NCBI RefSeq assembly: GCF_009811795.1 | Contig: NZ_BLJE01000002.1 | Span: forward strand, 186,001 to 250,000 | Origin: Litoreibacter roseus | Lineage (GTDB): Bacteria; Pseudomonadota; Alphaproteobacteria; Rhodobacterales; Rhodobacteraceae | Direction of reading: 5' to 3' | DNA length: 64,000 nt | In this document: one piece after another, positions 26,033 to 34,419 of the stretch | Position numbering within the stretch: the stretch's first letter is position 1 | Layout of the letters: the number at the start of each line of letters is the position of its first letter | Position numbers and translations under genes: made by a program | The notes under the pieces: model-generated | Seen by the model: the letters and a program-made list of their open reading frames with translations, nothing else | Database searches by the model: none | What the model was told of the DNA's origin: nothing

Positions 26033-27902
26033 TTCTGATTTCGATGTCATCGTTGTTGGTGGTGGTCATGCAGGTACAGAGGCCGCTGCCGCTTCTGCAC
26101 GACTTGGCGCGAGAACGCTACTGATTACTCATGATGCATCGAAAATCGGGATGATGTCCTGCAATCCAGCGATTGGTGGTCTTGGAAAAGGGCATCTGGT
26201 GCGGGAAATCGATGCACTTGATGGCGTTATGGGACGGGCGGCGGATAAGGCTGGAATTCAATTTCGTCTCTTGAACCGCAGGAAGGGCCCCGCCGTTCAA
26301 GGGCCAAGAGCGCAAACTGACCGGACACATTACAAGAACGCAGTCCAAACCCTGCTTGGCTCCACATCGAATTTGGAGGTCCTAAGCGCGGAGGTCAGCG
26401 ATCTTATCGTCGAAAGCAACTCAGTTTGTGGCGTGGTTTTATCTGACGGCAGCCAAATAGCTGCTTCGGGTGTTGTCCTGACCACGGGCACGTTCCTTCG
26501 TGGCGTGATTCATATTGGGACGGATAAATCTGAGGGTGGTCGAATTGGTGATCCACCGTCGATCGCTTTGGCGCGACGGATAGACGAGTTTGGGCTTACG
26601 CTTGGCCGGTTGAAGACTGGAACTCCACCACGGTTGGATGGCCGGACGATAAATTGGGATGGATTGGATGCACAGGACGGGGACGAAGATCCTGTTTTGT
26701 TTTCATTTCTCTCAAAATCCGTGAGTTTAAGACAGATAAGTTGTGGCGTGACCCATACCAATGAGCAAACGCATGACATCATTCGTAAAAACCTTGAGAA
26801 GTCAGCGATGTATGGTGGCCACATCGATGGGGTAGGGCCACGGTATTGCCCGTCGATCGAAGATAAAGTGGTTCGGTTTGAAGATAAACCATCCCATCAA
26901 GTCTTTCTTGAACCGGAAGGGTTGGACACACATACAATTTATCCCAACGGAATTTCGACCTCCCTTCCTGTCGAGATTCAGGAAAGCTATGTCCGCTCGA
27001 TCGCCGGTCTTGAAAATGTGGTTATTGAGCAGCCTGGCTACGCGATAGAGTACGACTATGTCGATCCGCGCTGTTTGTCTCACACACTTGAGCTCCAAGA
27101 TGTGCGCGGACTTTATCTTGCAGGGCAGATCAATGGGACAACGGGGTACGAAGAAGCTGGGGCGCAAGGGCTTGTTGCTGGATTGAATGCTGGTCTTGCG
27201 GCGAAGGGTCGGGAAGCTGTCCACTTCAGCAGAACGACATCCTACATTGGGGTTATGATCGATGATTTGACGACGAATGGCGTTATCGAACCTTATCGAA
27301 TGTTCACCTCCCGCGCAGAATTCCGGTTGAGCCTTCGCGCGGACAATGCGGACCAACGCCTGACGCCTCTTGCGATTGACCTTGGATGTATTTCTGAGCA
27401 CCGAAAGCTCGCTTATACAACGAAAGCTGAGCGCTTGGATGAAACGCGGTCTGCCCTTGAGTCCAAGACTCTGAGCCCACAAGACGCCTCAGCGATCGGA
27501 ATTGAGGTGAAAAAGGATGGACAGCGTCGGAACGGATATCAGCTGCTTTCTCTTCCAACAGTGACATTTGCGGATGTTGTGCCATTTTGGCCTGAATTAT
27601 CAGATGTTGATCCAGAAATTCAGCAGCAGCTAGAGCGAGACGCGCTTTATGCGACGTATCTCGAACGCCAAGCTGACGATATTGAAAAGCTGAAGGCGCA
27701 AGAAGAAGCGGTTATTCCAGCGGAACTATCATTTGACAGCATAAATAGTCTGTCGTTTGAACTTCGTGAGAAACTAAAGCGCGCCAGGCCAGCAACACTG
27801 GCGCAGGCCTCCCGGATCGATGGAATGTCACCTGCGGGGCTTTTGCTGATCTTGAACGCTATCAAAAACGCAAAGAACAAGTCGGTACGACAAGCGTCAT
27901 GA
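26025..27902 (+). CDS. mnmG: tRNA uridine-5-carboxymethylaminomethyl modification enzyme MnmG
   Basis: This 625-residue FAD enzyme joins MnmE in making cmnm5U34 in tRNA. The FAD-binding [10 protein letters not shown] lies near residue 12, [19 protein letters not shown] near residue 45, and [12 protein letters not shown] near residue 370. The start is GTG at 26025, inside a parS site. In many bacteria this gene begins ATG-TTT-CAC-GTG (MFHVKH), but here the ATG position reads GCG, so GTG is the only usable start after the mnmE stop. Its stop overlaps the rsmG start by 4 bp. Confidence 0.96.
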   Translation: MKHSDFDVIVVGGGHAGTEAAAASARLGARTLLITHDASKIGMMSCNPAIGGLGKGHLVREIDALDGVMGRAADKAGIQFRLLNRRKGPAVQGPRAQTDRTHYKNAVQTLLGSTSNLEVLSAEVSDLIVESNSVCGVVLSDGSQIAASGVVLTTGTFLRGVIHIGTDKSEGGRIGDPPSIALARRIDEFGLTLGRLKTGTPPRLDGRTINWDGLDAQDGDEDPVLFSFLSKSVSLRQISCGVTHTNEQTHDIIRKNLEKSAMYGGHIDGVGPRYCPSIEDKVVRFEDKPSHQVFLEPEGLDTHTIYPNGISTSLPVEIQESYVRSIAGLENVVIEQPGYAIEYDYVDPRCLSHTLELQDVRGLYLAGQINGTTGYEEAGAQGLVAGLNAGLAAKGREAVHFSRTTSYIGVMIDDLTTNGVIEPYRMFTSRAEFRLSLRADNADQRLTPLAIDLGCISEHRKLAYTTKAERLDETRSALESKTLSPQDASAIGIEVKKDGQRRNGYQLLSLPTVTFADVVPFWPELSDVDPEIQQQLERDALYATYLERQADDIEKLKAQEEAVIPAELSFDSINSLSFELREKLKRARPATLAQASRIDGMSPAGLLLILNAIKNAKNKSVRQAS

Positions 27903-28519
27903 CATCCACGGACATTATGGGCGATTTAAATGTTTCACGTGAAACACTGGAAGACCTGAAAGAGTTCGAACAGCTCGCCATCAAATGGACGAAGCACATC
28001 AATCTCGTATCGTCCAAGTCTGTTGATGAGATATGGTCGCGTCATATTCTCGACAGTGCGCAAATTGTGAAACTTATACCGGACGGCACCACCAGGATGG
28101 TTGATCTTGGGTCAGGTGGCGGCTTTCCGGCGATCGTCGTTGCCGTCATCTCTAAATATTTGAATCCTGACTTCCAGATTACGATGGTGGAATCTGACAG
28201 CCGTAAATGTGCGTTTCTTCGCACCTGTGTTTCGACCTTTGATCTCAAAGCCACAGTTCAAAATAGACGGATTGAGGAGGGCGATGAGGCCCAATATCCG
28301 ATCGTGACTGCAAGAGCTTTGGCGTCCCTCGATAAGCTTTTGCACTATAGCAGTCCTTTGCTTGAAAAAGACGGAAAAGCTCTGTTCATGAAGGGTAATC
28401 AGTACCATGATGAGCTAGACAAAGCACGCCGGACTTGGCAATTTGAAGCTCGCCCGGTCGAAAGCTTGTCGGTTTCCGGCAGTGCAATTCTTGAGATCAC
28501 AAACATCAAAGCAAAATGA
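27899..28519 (+). CDS. rsmG: 16S rRNA (guanine527-N7) methyltransferase RsmG
   Basis: This 206-residue enzyme methylates G527 of 16S rRNA using S-adenosylmethionine. [19 protein letters not shown] near residue 35 and the SAM-binding [13 protein letters not shown] near residue 64 are clear. The ATG overlaps the mnmG stop. Codons 11-16 (NVSRET) are written by a perfect parS site, as is common in rsmG genes. It is followed by parA after 7 bp. Confidence 0.95.
   Translation: MTSTDIMGDLNVSRETLEDLKEFEQLAIKWTKHINLVSSKSVDEIWSRHILDSAQIVKLIPDGTTRMVDLGSGGGFPAIVVAVISKYLNPDFQITMVESDSRKCAFLRTCVSTFDLKATVQNRRIEEGDEAQYPIVTARALASLDKLLHYSSPLLEKDGKALFMKGNQYHDELDKARRTWQFEARPVESLSVSGSAILEITNIKAK
27931..27946 (+). 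promoter_or_regulatory. parS: parS site 2 (inside rsmG)
   Basis: TGTTTCACGTGAAACA is a perfect 16-bp match to the bacterial parS consensus. It lies in the N-terminal coding region of rsmG, 0.6 kb before parA and about 5 kb from the putative oriC. Confidence 0.96.
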
Positions 28520-28526
28520 GATATGG

Positions 28527-29300
28527 ATGCAAAAGCGACCTAAGATCATATCCATATCAAATCAGAAAGGCGGCGTCGGTAAGACGACGACTGCTATAAA
28601 TCTTGGTGCTGCACTGGCTTTTAAGGGAAAGACCGTCGCGCTGATTGATCTGGATCCGCAGGGTAATGCGTCCACCGGCCTTGGGCTTGAAAAGAGCGAG
28701 CGGAAGGCGACGACGTATGATCTGTTGCTCAGTGATCAAGGCTTGGGCGATATCTTATGGCAGACAGATGTTCCGCGTCTCTGGCTAGCGCCGTCCAACA
28801 CCGATCTAAGTTCGGCCGATCTTCAGCTTATGGCAACAGAGCGGCGTACCTTTATGCTCGCCGACGCATTCCGCCAGCAATCGATCGAAAATCTGGATCT
28901 GGATTATATTCTCGTTGATTGCCCGCCGTCGCTTAACCTTCTTACACTAAATGCAATGGTCGCGTCAGATTCAGTGCTTGTCCCGCTTCAGGCTGAGTTT
29001 TTTGCCTTGGAGGGGCTGTCTCAACTCATGCTGTCCGTCCGCGAAATTCGGCAAACCGCAAATACAAGATTGCGGTTGGAAGGGATCGTTCTGACCATGT
29101 TCGACAAGCGCAATAACCTTTGTCGTCAGGTTGAGCTAGATGCGCGGGAGAACCTTCAGGATTTGGTGTTTGATACGGTCATTCCACGCAATGTTCGGGT
29201 CAGCGAGGCGCCGTCATTTGGGCGACCTGTCCTGACATACGATCCATTTTCGCGCGGTGCCGTGGCATATAAATCGCTCGCTGTAGAGCTTATTGGCTGA
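28527..29300 (+). CDS. parA: Chromosome partitioning ATPase ParA
   Basis: This 257-residue Walker-type ATPase moves the ParB-parS complex so that newly copied origins separate. The deviant Walker A motif KGGVGKTT lies at residues 14-21, and DLDPQGNAS and VDCPPSLNLL are family motifs. The start ATG at 28527 (MQKRPKIIS) lies 7 bp after rsmG. It is adjacent to parB and close to two parS sites, so this is the chromosomal Par system rather than a plasmid one. Confidence 0.96.
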   Translation: MQKRPKIISISNQKGGVGKTTTAINLGAALAFKGKTVALIDLDPQGNASTGLGLEKSERKATTYDLLLSDQGLGDILWQTDVPRLWLAPSNTDLSSADLQLMATERRTFMLADAFRQQSIENLDLDYILVDCPPSLNLLTLNAMVASDSVLVPLQAEFFALEGLSQLMLSVREIRQTANTRLRLEGIVLTMFDKRNNLCRQVELDARENLQDLVFDTVIPRNVRVSEAPSFGRPVLTYDPFSRGAVAYKSLAVELIG

Positions 29301-29316
29301 TCCGGGGGCAACTTAA

Positions 29317-30219
29317 ATGGCAGGAAAATCTTTTGAAAAGAAAGGCTTAGGTCGAGGACTCTCTGCCCTTATGGCAGATGTTTCGGTCGAGGATACCAAT
29401 AGCAATACGCCAAAAGCAGGTGAGCGGATGGTTCCGATTGAGCAGGTTCAGCCCAACCCGGATCAACCGAGGAAGGACTTTGGGCCTGAAGAATTAGCCG
29501 AGCTCTCCCGCTCTATCGAGAAAAATGGTATAATCCAACCGCTTATTGTTCGAGAAAGTAAAGCAAATTCAATAGGTTACGAGATTATCGCTGGGGAGCG
29601 GCGTTGGCGTGCAGCGCAGATGGCAAAGCTTCATGAGGTGCCGGTCGTTGTCCGAGATCTAAACGATCAAGAGGTTCTTGAGGTTGCCATTATCGAGAAC
29701 ATCCAGCGTGCTGATCTAAATCCCGTTGAAGAAGCTCTCGCGTTTCAGCAGTTGCAGGATAAGTTTGGCCACACTCAGGAACAACTGTCAGAGGCGCTCG
29801 GCAAAAGCCGAAGTCATATTGCGAACTTGTTGCGACTGCTGAAGTTGCCTGGCGACGTTCTGCAGTGGCTTCGAGAAGGAAAGCTGAGTGCAGGTCACGC
29901 ACGTGCTGTCTTGATGGCGGAGGATCCGTCTGCCGTTGCGGCCTCTGTCATATCTCAACAGTTGAGCGTGCGAGACACGGAGAAGCTGATCAAAACTCTG
30001 GCGTCACCCGCTCAACGTAAGCCAAGTTCACGGAACGCCGCACCTGAAAAAGATGCAGATACCCGCGCACTGGAAGGTGATTTGTCAGCTACGTTGGGCA
30101 TCAAAGTCGAGATCGAAAATAAACCAGGGACGGAGCGAGGCATCGTAAAGGTGCATTATAGTGATTTTGCCCAGCTTGATGATCTTTGCCGTCGATTGAC
30201 GCAAACAGATCAGGATTAG
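29317..30219 (+). CDS. parB: Chromosome partitioning protein ParB
   Basis: This 300-residue CTP-dependent clamp binds parS and spreads along DNA. It begins with KGLGRGLSALM, which may contact ParA, followed by the CTP-binding core (IVRESKANSIGYEIIAGERRWRAAQ, with the GERRWRA motif near residue 92) and a helix-turn-helix around ALGKSRSHIANLLRLLKLP, plus a C-terminal dimer domain. It is 16 bp after parA and overlaps the convergent hemW end by 4 bp. Confidence 0.96.
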   Translation: MAGKSFEKKGLGRGLSALMADVSVEDTNSNTPKAGERMVPIEQVQPNPDQPRKDFGPEELAELSRSIEKNGIIQPLIVRESKANSIGYEIIAGERRWRAAQMAKLHEVPVVVRDLNDQEVLEVAIIENIQRADLNPVEEALAFQQLQDKFGHTQEQLSEALGKSRSHIANLLRLLKLPGDVLQWLREGKLSAGHARAVLMAEDPSAVAASVISQQLSVRDTEKLIKTLASPAQRKPSSRNAAPEKDADTRALEGDLSATLGIKVEIENKPGTERGIVKVHYSDFAQLDDLCRRLTQTDQD

Positions 30220-31370
30220 GCAAGCAGCCGTACAAGGATTGCATTCAGGACAATTTGCTTTTCCGGCACGACGTTGATGATGTCCCCAGACCGCAGCAAC
30301 AGTCCTTCCTCATTTAGTTCCTCGATTTTCGCTTCAAGACCCATCCGTGCGGTGTCGGACAGTCTCGACAGGTCTGCGCCTTCGCGCAATCGAAGTGCCA
30401 TGAGAAGGTATTCGGTCTCACGATCAGTTTGCGAGATATCCTCTATAGTCATATCGCCGGTCTTTTGCTTCTCGACCGCTTCTAGCCACATTCCGGGGTT
30501 TCGCCACGCAACCGTCCCGGTTCTTTTCCCCGCAAAGGTAGTTCGACCATGGGCCCCCGGCCCGATCGCAAGGTAGTCACCTCCGCGCCAATAGATTAGA
30601 TTGTGGCGGCTCTCGGATCCAGAATTCGCGTAGTTCGACGTCTCATATGCCGGAAGCGTATCTGCGGTCATGTCGGTCGTCAGTTCATACATATCAGCCG
30701 CAAGATTGTCATCTGGCACGCCTTTAAGGGTTCCCATATCCCAGAGACGGCCAAATGCGGTGTCTGGCTCAATTGTCAGCTGATAGAGCGACAGGTGGTC
30801 AGGTGCGAAAGCGAGAGCCCGATCCAATTCGGCTTCCCAATCCGACAATGACTGGTGCTGCCGGGCGTAAATCAAATCAAGGCTTGTCCGTTGAAATATT
30901 GAGCGCGCCGTTTCGTATACCCGAAGGGCTTCTGTCGTCGTGTGTAGACGACCCAAAGCCTTCAAATCCTTATCGTTCAAAGCTTGAACGCCAACCGACA
31001 CCCGATTTACGCCGGCTGTCCTGAAATCTCGAAACCTGCTTGCCTCTGTGGAGGTTGGGTTTGCTTCCAGCGTGACTTCAAAATCGTTTGAAGTTGTCCA
31101 GAGATCTGAGACTTTTGTCAAAATGGCGTCGACCGTCTTGGCTGGCATAAGGCTGGGCGTTCCGCCGCCAAAAAACACAGTCGAGAGAACCCGATCTGAT
31201 GTATCACCAGCGACGCGCTCTAGCTCATTTAGATATGCGTCGGCCCAGCGATCTTGATTGATTGATGCTGTGACATGGCTGTTGAAATCACAGTAGGGGC
31301 ATTTCGCCTGACAAAATGGCCAATGAATATAAAGACCAAATCCGCCGAGTTGCCAGTTTTCAAGTGCCAA
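30216..31370 (-). CDS. hemW: Radical SAM heme chaperone HemW
   Basis: This 384-residue radical SAM protein has the CxxxCxxC cluster motif as CQAKCPYCDF near residue 19. It was long annotated as oxygen-independent coproporphyrinogen oxidase but belongs to the HemW heme-chaperone group, which lacks the extra residues of HemN. FFGGGTPSLM near residue 66 and YQLTIEPDT are family motifs. The ATG at 31370 overlaps the end of rdgB by 11 bp, so the two are coupled. Confidence 0.94.
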   Translation of the reverse strand: MALENWQLGGFGLYIHWPFCQAKCPYCDFNSHVTASINQDRWADAYLNELERVAGDTSDRVLSTVFFGGGTPSLMPAKTVDAILTKVSDLWTTSNDFEVTLEANPTSTEASRFRDFRTAGVNRVSVGVQALNDKDLKALGRLHTTTEALRVYETARSIFQRTSLDLIYARQHQSLSDWEAELDRALAFAPDHLSLYQLTIEPDTAFGRLWDMGTLKGVPDDNLAADMYELTTDMTADTLPAYETSNYANSGSESRHNLIYWRGGDYLAIGPGAHGRTTFAGKRTGTVAWRNPGMWLEAVEKQKTGDMTIEDISQTDRETEYLLMALRLREGADLSRLSDTARMGLEAKIEELNEEGLLLRSGDIINVVPEKQIVLNAILVRLLA

Positions 31371-31968
31371 AGATCTTCACAAGTTTTTTGAAAGCGTCAG
31401 CGCGATGGCTGATTTCATTTTTCTTCCACCGGTTCATCTCTCCCAAGGTGATGTCATACCCATCTGGCTGGAAAATGGGATCGTAGCCATGGCCTTCCGC
31501 GCCCCGCATGGGCCAGACCACCTGACCTTCGATCCTGCCCTCGAACACTTCGTCCGTTCCGTCAGGCCAGGCCATCACCAATGTGCAGCGGAACCTTGCT
31601 GTTCTTGGGTGAGGCGCGTTCATGTCCTCTAACTTCTCATGGGTTTTCGTCATCGCCATCGCGAAGTCCCGGCCATTTCCGGTTTCCGCCCAGTCGGCTG
31701 TGTAAACACCGGGCGCGCCGTCCAACGCATCGATTTCGATGCCGCTGTCGTCCGACAAACTTGGTAAGCCCGTCGCCTTGGCAGCGGCATGGGCCTTTAT
31801 CCGGGCGTTCCCGACAAATGTATCTTCGGTTTCTTCTGGTTCCGGCAGACCAAATTCTGCCGCGCCCTTTGCTGTGATGCCGTAGGGGGCAAGAAGACGT
31901 GCCATTTCTTCAAGCTTACCAGTGTTGTGTGTCGCGACCAGAAGCGTATCCCCGTCGAACCGACGCAT
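31360..31968 (-). CDS. rdgB: Non-canonical purine NTP pyrophosphatase RdgB
   Basis: This 202-residue Ham1/RdgB-type enzyme hydrolyses ITP and XTP to keep them out of nucleic acids. ATHNTGKLEEM (residues 12-22), SDDSGIEIDAL near residue 75, and GYDPIF near residue 163 are the substrate-binding motifs. It starts 2 bp after the rph stop, so rph-rdgB-hemW forms one leftward operon. Confidence 0.95.
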   Translation of the reverse strand: MRRFDGDTLLVATHNTGKLEEMARLLAPYGITAKGAAEFGLPEPEETEDTFVGNARIKAHAAAKATGLPSLSDDSGIEIDALDGAPGVYTADWAETGNGRDFAMAMTKTHEKLEDMNAPHPRTARFRCTLVMAWPDGTDEVFEGRIEGQVVWPMRGAEGHGYDPIFQPDGYDITLGEMNRWKKNEISHRADAFKKLVKIFGT

Positions 31969-31970
31969 GT

Positions 31971-32684
31971 CTAAGCGCCCACCGCCACGTTTTGAGCCGT
32001 CACCAACTCTGCAACACCCTTTTCAGCCAGATCCATCAGTTCATTGAACTGTGCTCGAGAAAACGTCGCACCTTCAGCTGATCCCTGAAGCTCCACCAAC
32101 GCGCCGGATGATGTCATGATGAAGTTCGCATCTGTGCCCGCATCGCTGTCTTCCACGTAATCAAGGTCCAGCACGGACTGTCCCGCATATATTCCGCAAC
32201 TAACCGCCGCGACGTTCTCGGTGATCGGGTTCACGACAAGATCGCCAGATTTCATCAATGCGTTCACCGCCAGCTTCAGTGCCACCCAGCCGCCTGTAAT
32301 GGAAGCGCACCGTGTTCCGCCATCCGCCTGAATGACATCGCAATCAACCACGATCTGCCGTTCACCCAACGCATTTCGATCTACACCGGCCCGGAGGGCT
32401 CTGCCAATCAGCCGTTGAATCTCCTGCGTTCGACCACTTTGGCCGTTCTTCGCCTCTCGCCGCATACGCGTGTGTGTGGCGCGGGGAAGCATCCCGTACT
32501 CCGCTGTCACCCAACCAAGCCCAGTGTTGCGCAGGAATGGCGGCACTTTTTCATCAATCGACGCTGTGCACAGCACATGAGTGTCCCCGCATTTGATAAG
32601 ACAAGACCCTTCCGCATGTTTGGTGATCCCGGTTTCTATTGTAACCGGCCGCATCGTGTCTAAGTCTCGTCCTGAAGGGCGCAT
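31971..32684 (-). CDS. rph: Ribonuclease PH
   Basis: This 237-residue phosphorolytic exonuclease trims the 3' ends of tRNA precursors. MRPSGRD at the N-terminus, [18 protein letters not shown] near residue 30, and the phosphate-site [26 protein letters not shown] near residue 85 are characteristic. The ATG at 32684 is preceded by AAAGGAA; earlier in-frame starts lie in the region shared with hrcA and are rejected. It is divergent from hrcA with a 113-bp gap. Confidence 0.95.
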   Translation of the reverse strand: MRPSGRDLDTMRPVTIETGITKHAEGSCLIKCGDTHVLCTASIDEKVPPFLRNTGLGWVTAEYGMLPRATHTRMRREAKNGQSGRTQEIQRLIGRALRAGVDRNALGERQIVVDCDVIQADGGTRCASITGGWVALKLAVNALMKSGDLVVNPITENVAAVSCGIYAGQSVLDLDYVEDSDAGTDANFIMTSSGALVELQGSAEGATFSRAQFNELMDLAEKGVAELVTAQNVAVGA

Positions 32685-32797
32685 CGCATTTCCTTTCAAT
32701 GCTGATCTGATGTCAGTTACCGTCGTGCAGGGCGGACTTGCAAGCGACATCGGCGTCCGTCAATGAGATAGAGTGTCGACAGCTGAAAGGGCGCGTA

Positions 32798-33862
32798 ATG
32801 TTGCCGGAACCCGACCTGCTTCATGACTTGGACGACCGCAGCCGCGAGGTGTTTCGGAGTGTGGTAGAGGCCTATCTGAAGGATGGCGCGCCCGTAGGAT
32901 CCAGAACTTTGACACGCAGCCTCAGCGAAAAAGTCAGCGCTGCGACCATCCGAAATGTAATGCAGGATCTGGAATTTCTGGGCTTGCTCGATAGCCCGCA
33001 TGTCTCCGCCGGGCGTCTCCCGACGGAACGTGGTCTGAGGATGTTCGTGGATGGCCTGCTTGAGATCGGTGATCTGAAGGCGGAAGACCGGGAAAAGATC
33101 GAAGCAACATTAGGGTCAAATGAGCGTGACGTCTCGAAGATGCTGGATCGGGTAGGATCTGCCTTGTCCGGCATGACGCAAGGGGCAAGCCTTGTCCTGA
33201 CGCCGAAAAGCGAAGCCCCGATCAAGCATATCGAATTTGTGAGCCTCGCTGCCGAGCGGGCGCTGGTGGTTCTCGTTTTTGCAGATGGTCATGTGGAAAA
33301 CCGCGTCTTCACACCACCTGTGGGTCAAACGCCTTCTTCGATGCGGGAAGCAGCGAACTATCTGAATGCGTTGGCGGAGGGTTGCACGATCAGTGAGCTG
33401 CGGCGGAAGATGACGGTCGATATCGATGAGCGTCGTCGTCAAATAGACGACCTTGCCGCTGACTTGGTGGAAACGGGTCTCGCGATCTGGGAAAATGAAG
33501 GCGAGTTGACGGAACGGCTGATTGTTCGTGGCAGGTCGAATCTGATCGACGAAGGACGCGGCACGGAAGACCTCGACCGGGTCAAAACCCTCTTTGACGA
33601 CCTCGAGCGCAAGCGCGACATTGCCGAATTTCTGGAACTTACCGATGAGGGTGAAGGGGTCCGCATTTTTATTGGCTCAGAGAACAAACTATTTTCACTT
33701 TCGGGTTCCTCTCTGGTGGTGAGTCCTTATATGAACGCTGATCGAAAGATCATCGGTGCCGTCGGTGTGATTGGTCCAACGCGGCTTAACTACGGTCGCA
33801 TTGTTCCGATTGTTGACTACACGGCGCAGTTGGTCGGCAAAATTATTTCTGACGGTGGATAA
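32798..33862 (+). CDS. hrcA: Heat-inducible transcription repressor HrcA
   Basis: This 354-residue repressor binds the CIRCE element of groESL-type operons and is inactivated when chaperones are titrated by heat. The N-terminal winged-helix region (DRSREVFRSVVEAYL, GSRTLTR, SAATIRNVMQDLE, PHVSAGRLPTERG) is clear. The start is the ATG at 32798. No CIRCE element is visible in front of hrcA or dnaK here, so its targets are likely elsewhere. grpE follows 8 bp after its stop. Confidence 0.95.
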   Translation: MLPEPDLLHDLDDRSREVFRSVVEAYLKDGAPVGSRTLTRSLSEKVSAATIRNVMQDLEFLGLLDSPHVSAGRLPTERGLRMFVDGLLEIGDLKAEDREKIEATLGSNERDVSKMLDRVGSALSGMTQGASLVLTPKSEAPIKHIEFVSLAAERALVVLVFADGHVENRVFTPPVGQTPSSMREAANYLNALAEGCTISELRRKMTVDIDERRRQIDDLAADLVETGLAIWENEGELTERLIVRGRSNLIDEGRGTEDLDRVKTLFDDLERKRDIAEFLELTDEGEGVRIFIGSENKLFSLSGSSLVVSPYMNADRKIIGAVGVIGPTRLNYGRIVPIVDYTAQLVGKIISDGG

Positions 33863-33870
33863 GGGTTACC

Positions 33871-34419
33871 ATGACAGCAGATAAAGAGGATGACTTCCAA
33901 ACGGATCACCTTGACGCACTAGCAGACGAACAGATCGATCTGTCCGAGACGCACGACGATCTCGTTGCATTGCAAGAAGAGCGGGACCAACTGAAGGACC
34001 GCCTTCTGCGGGCGCTGGCGGATGCAGAAAATGCACGAAAACGGGGTGATCGCGATCGTCGTGAGGCAGAGAACTACGGTGGCTCCCGTCTGGCGAAAGA
34101 CATGCTGCCCGTTTTTGACAACCTTCAGCGTGCCATCGAGTCTGCAGACGATGCACAACGTGAAGCAGCGAAAGCCGTATTCGACGGTGTGGAGCTGACC
34201 TTGCGGGAACTGGTCAATGTTTTCTCCAAGCATGGGATTAAACCCATTTCGCCGGAAATCGGCGACAAGTTTGATCCACAGCTGCACCAGGCGATGTTTG
34301 AGGCACCCATTCCCGATACCAAGGCAGGCGACATCATTCAGGTGATGACCCAAGGATTTACGATCCATGACAGGTTGTTGCGTCCTGCCCAGGTGGGCGT
34401 GTCTTCAACGCCGGGCTAA
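33871..34419 (+). CDS. grpE: Nucleotide exchange factor GrpE
   Basis: This 182-residue co-chaperone releases ADP from DnaK. A long N-terminal helix (about residues 15-70, charged, coiled-coil-like) is followed by the beta-wing head (FDPQLHQAMFEAPIPDTKAGDIIQVMTQGF). It forms an operon with hrcA. Its 3' end overlaps the convergent mutS by 15 bp. Confidence 0.95.
   Translation: MTADKEDDFQTDHLDALADEQIDLSETHDDLVALQEERDQLKDRLLRALADAENARKRGDRDRREAENYGGSRLAKDMLPVFDNLQRAIESADDAQREAAKAVFDGVELTLRELVNVFSKHGIKPISPEIGDKFDPQLHQAMFEAPIPDTKAGDIIQVMTQGFTIHDRLLRPAQVGVSSTPG

Noticed and set aside
32685-32797. CIRCE element for HrcA in front of hrcA
   Set aside because: No TTAGCACTC-N9-GAGTGCTAA or close variant is present; a single GAGTGT at about 32771 is not enough. 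No RpoH-like pair fits either.
34405-34419. Sign of mis-assembly at the grpE/mutS overlap
   Set aside because: A 15-bp tail-to-tail overlap is ordinary for convergent genes; both ends are intact.
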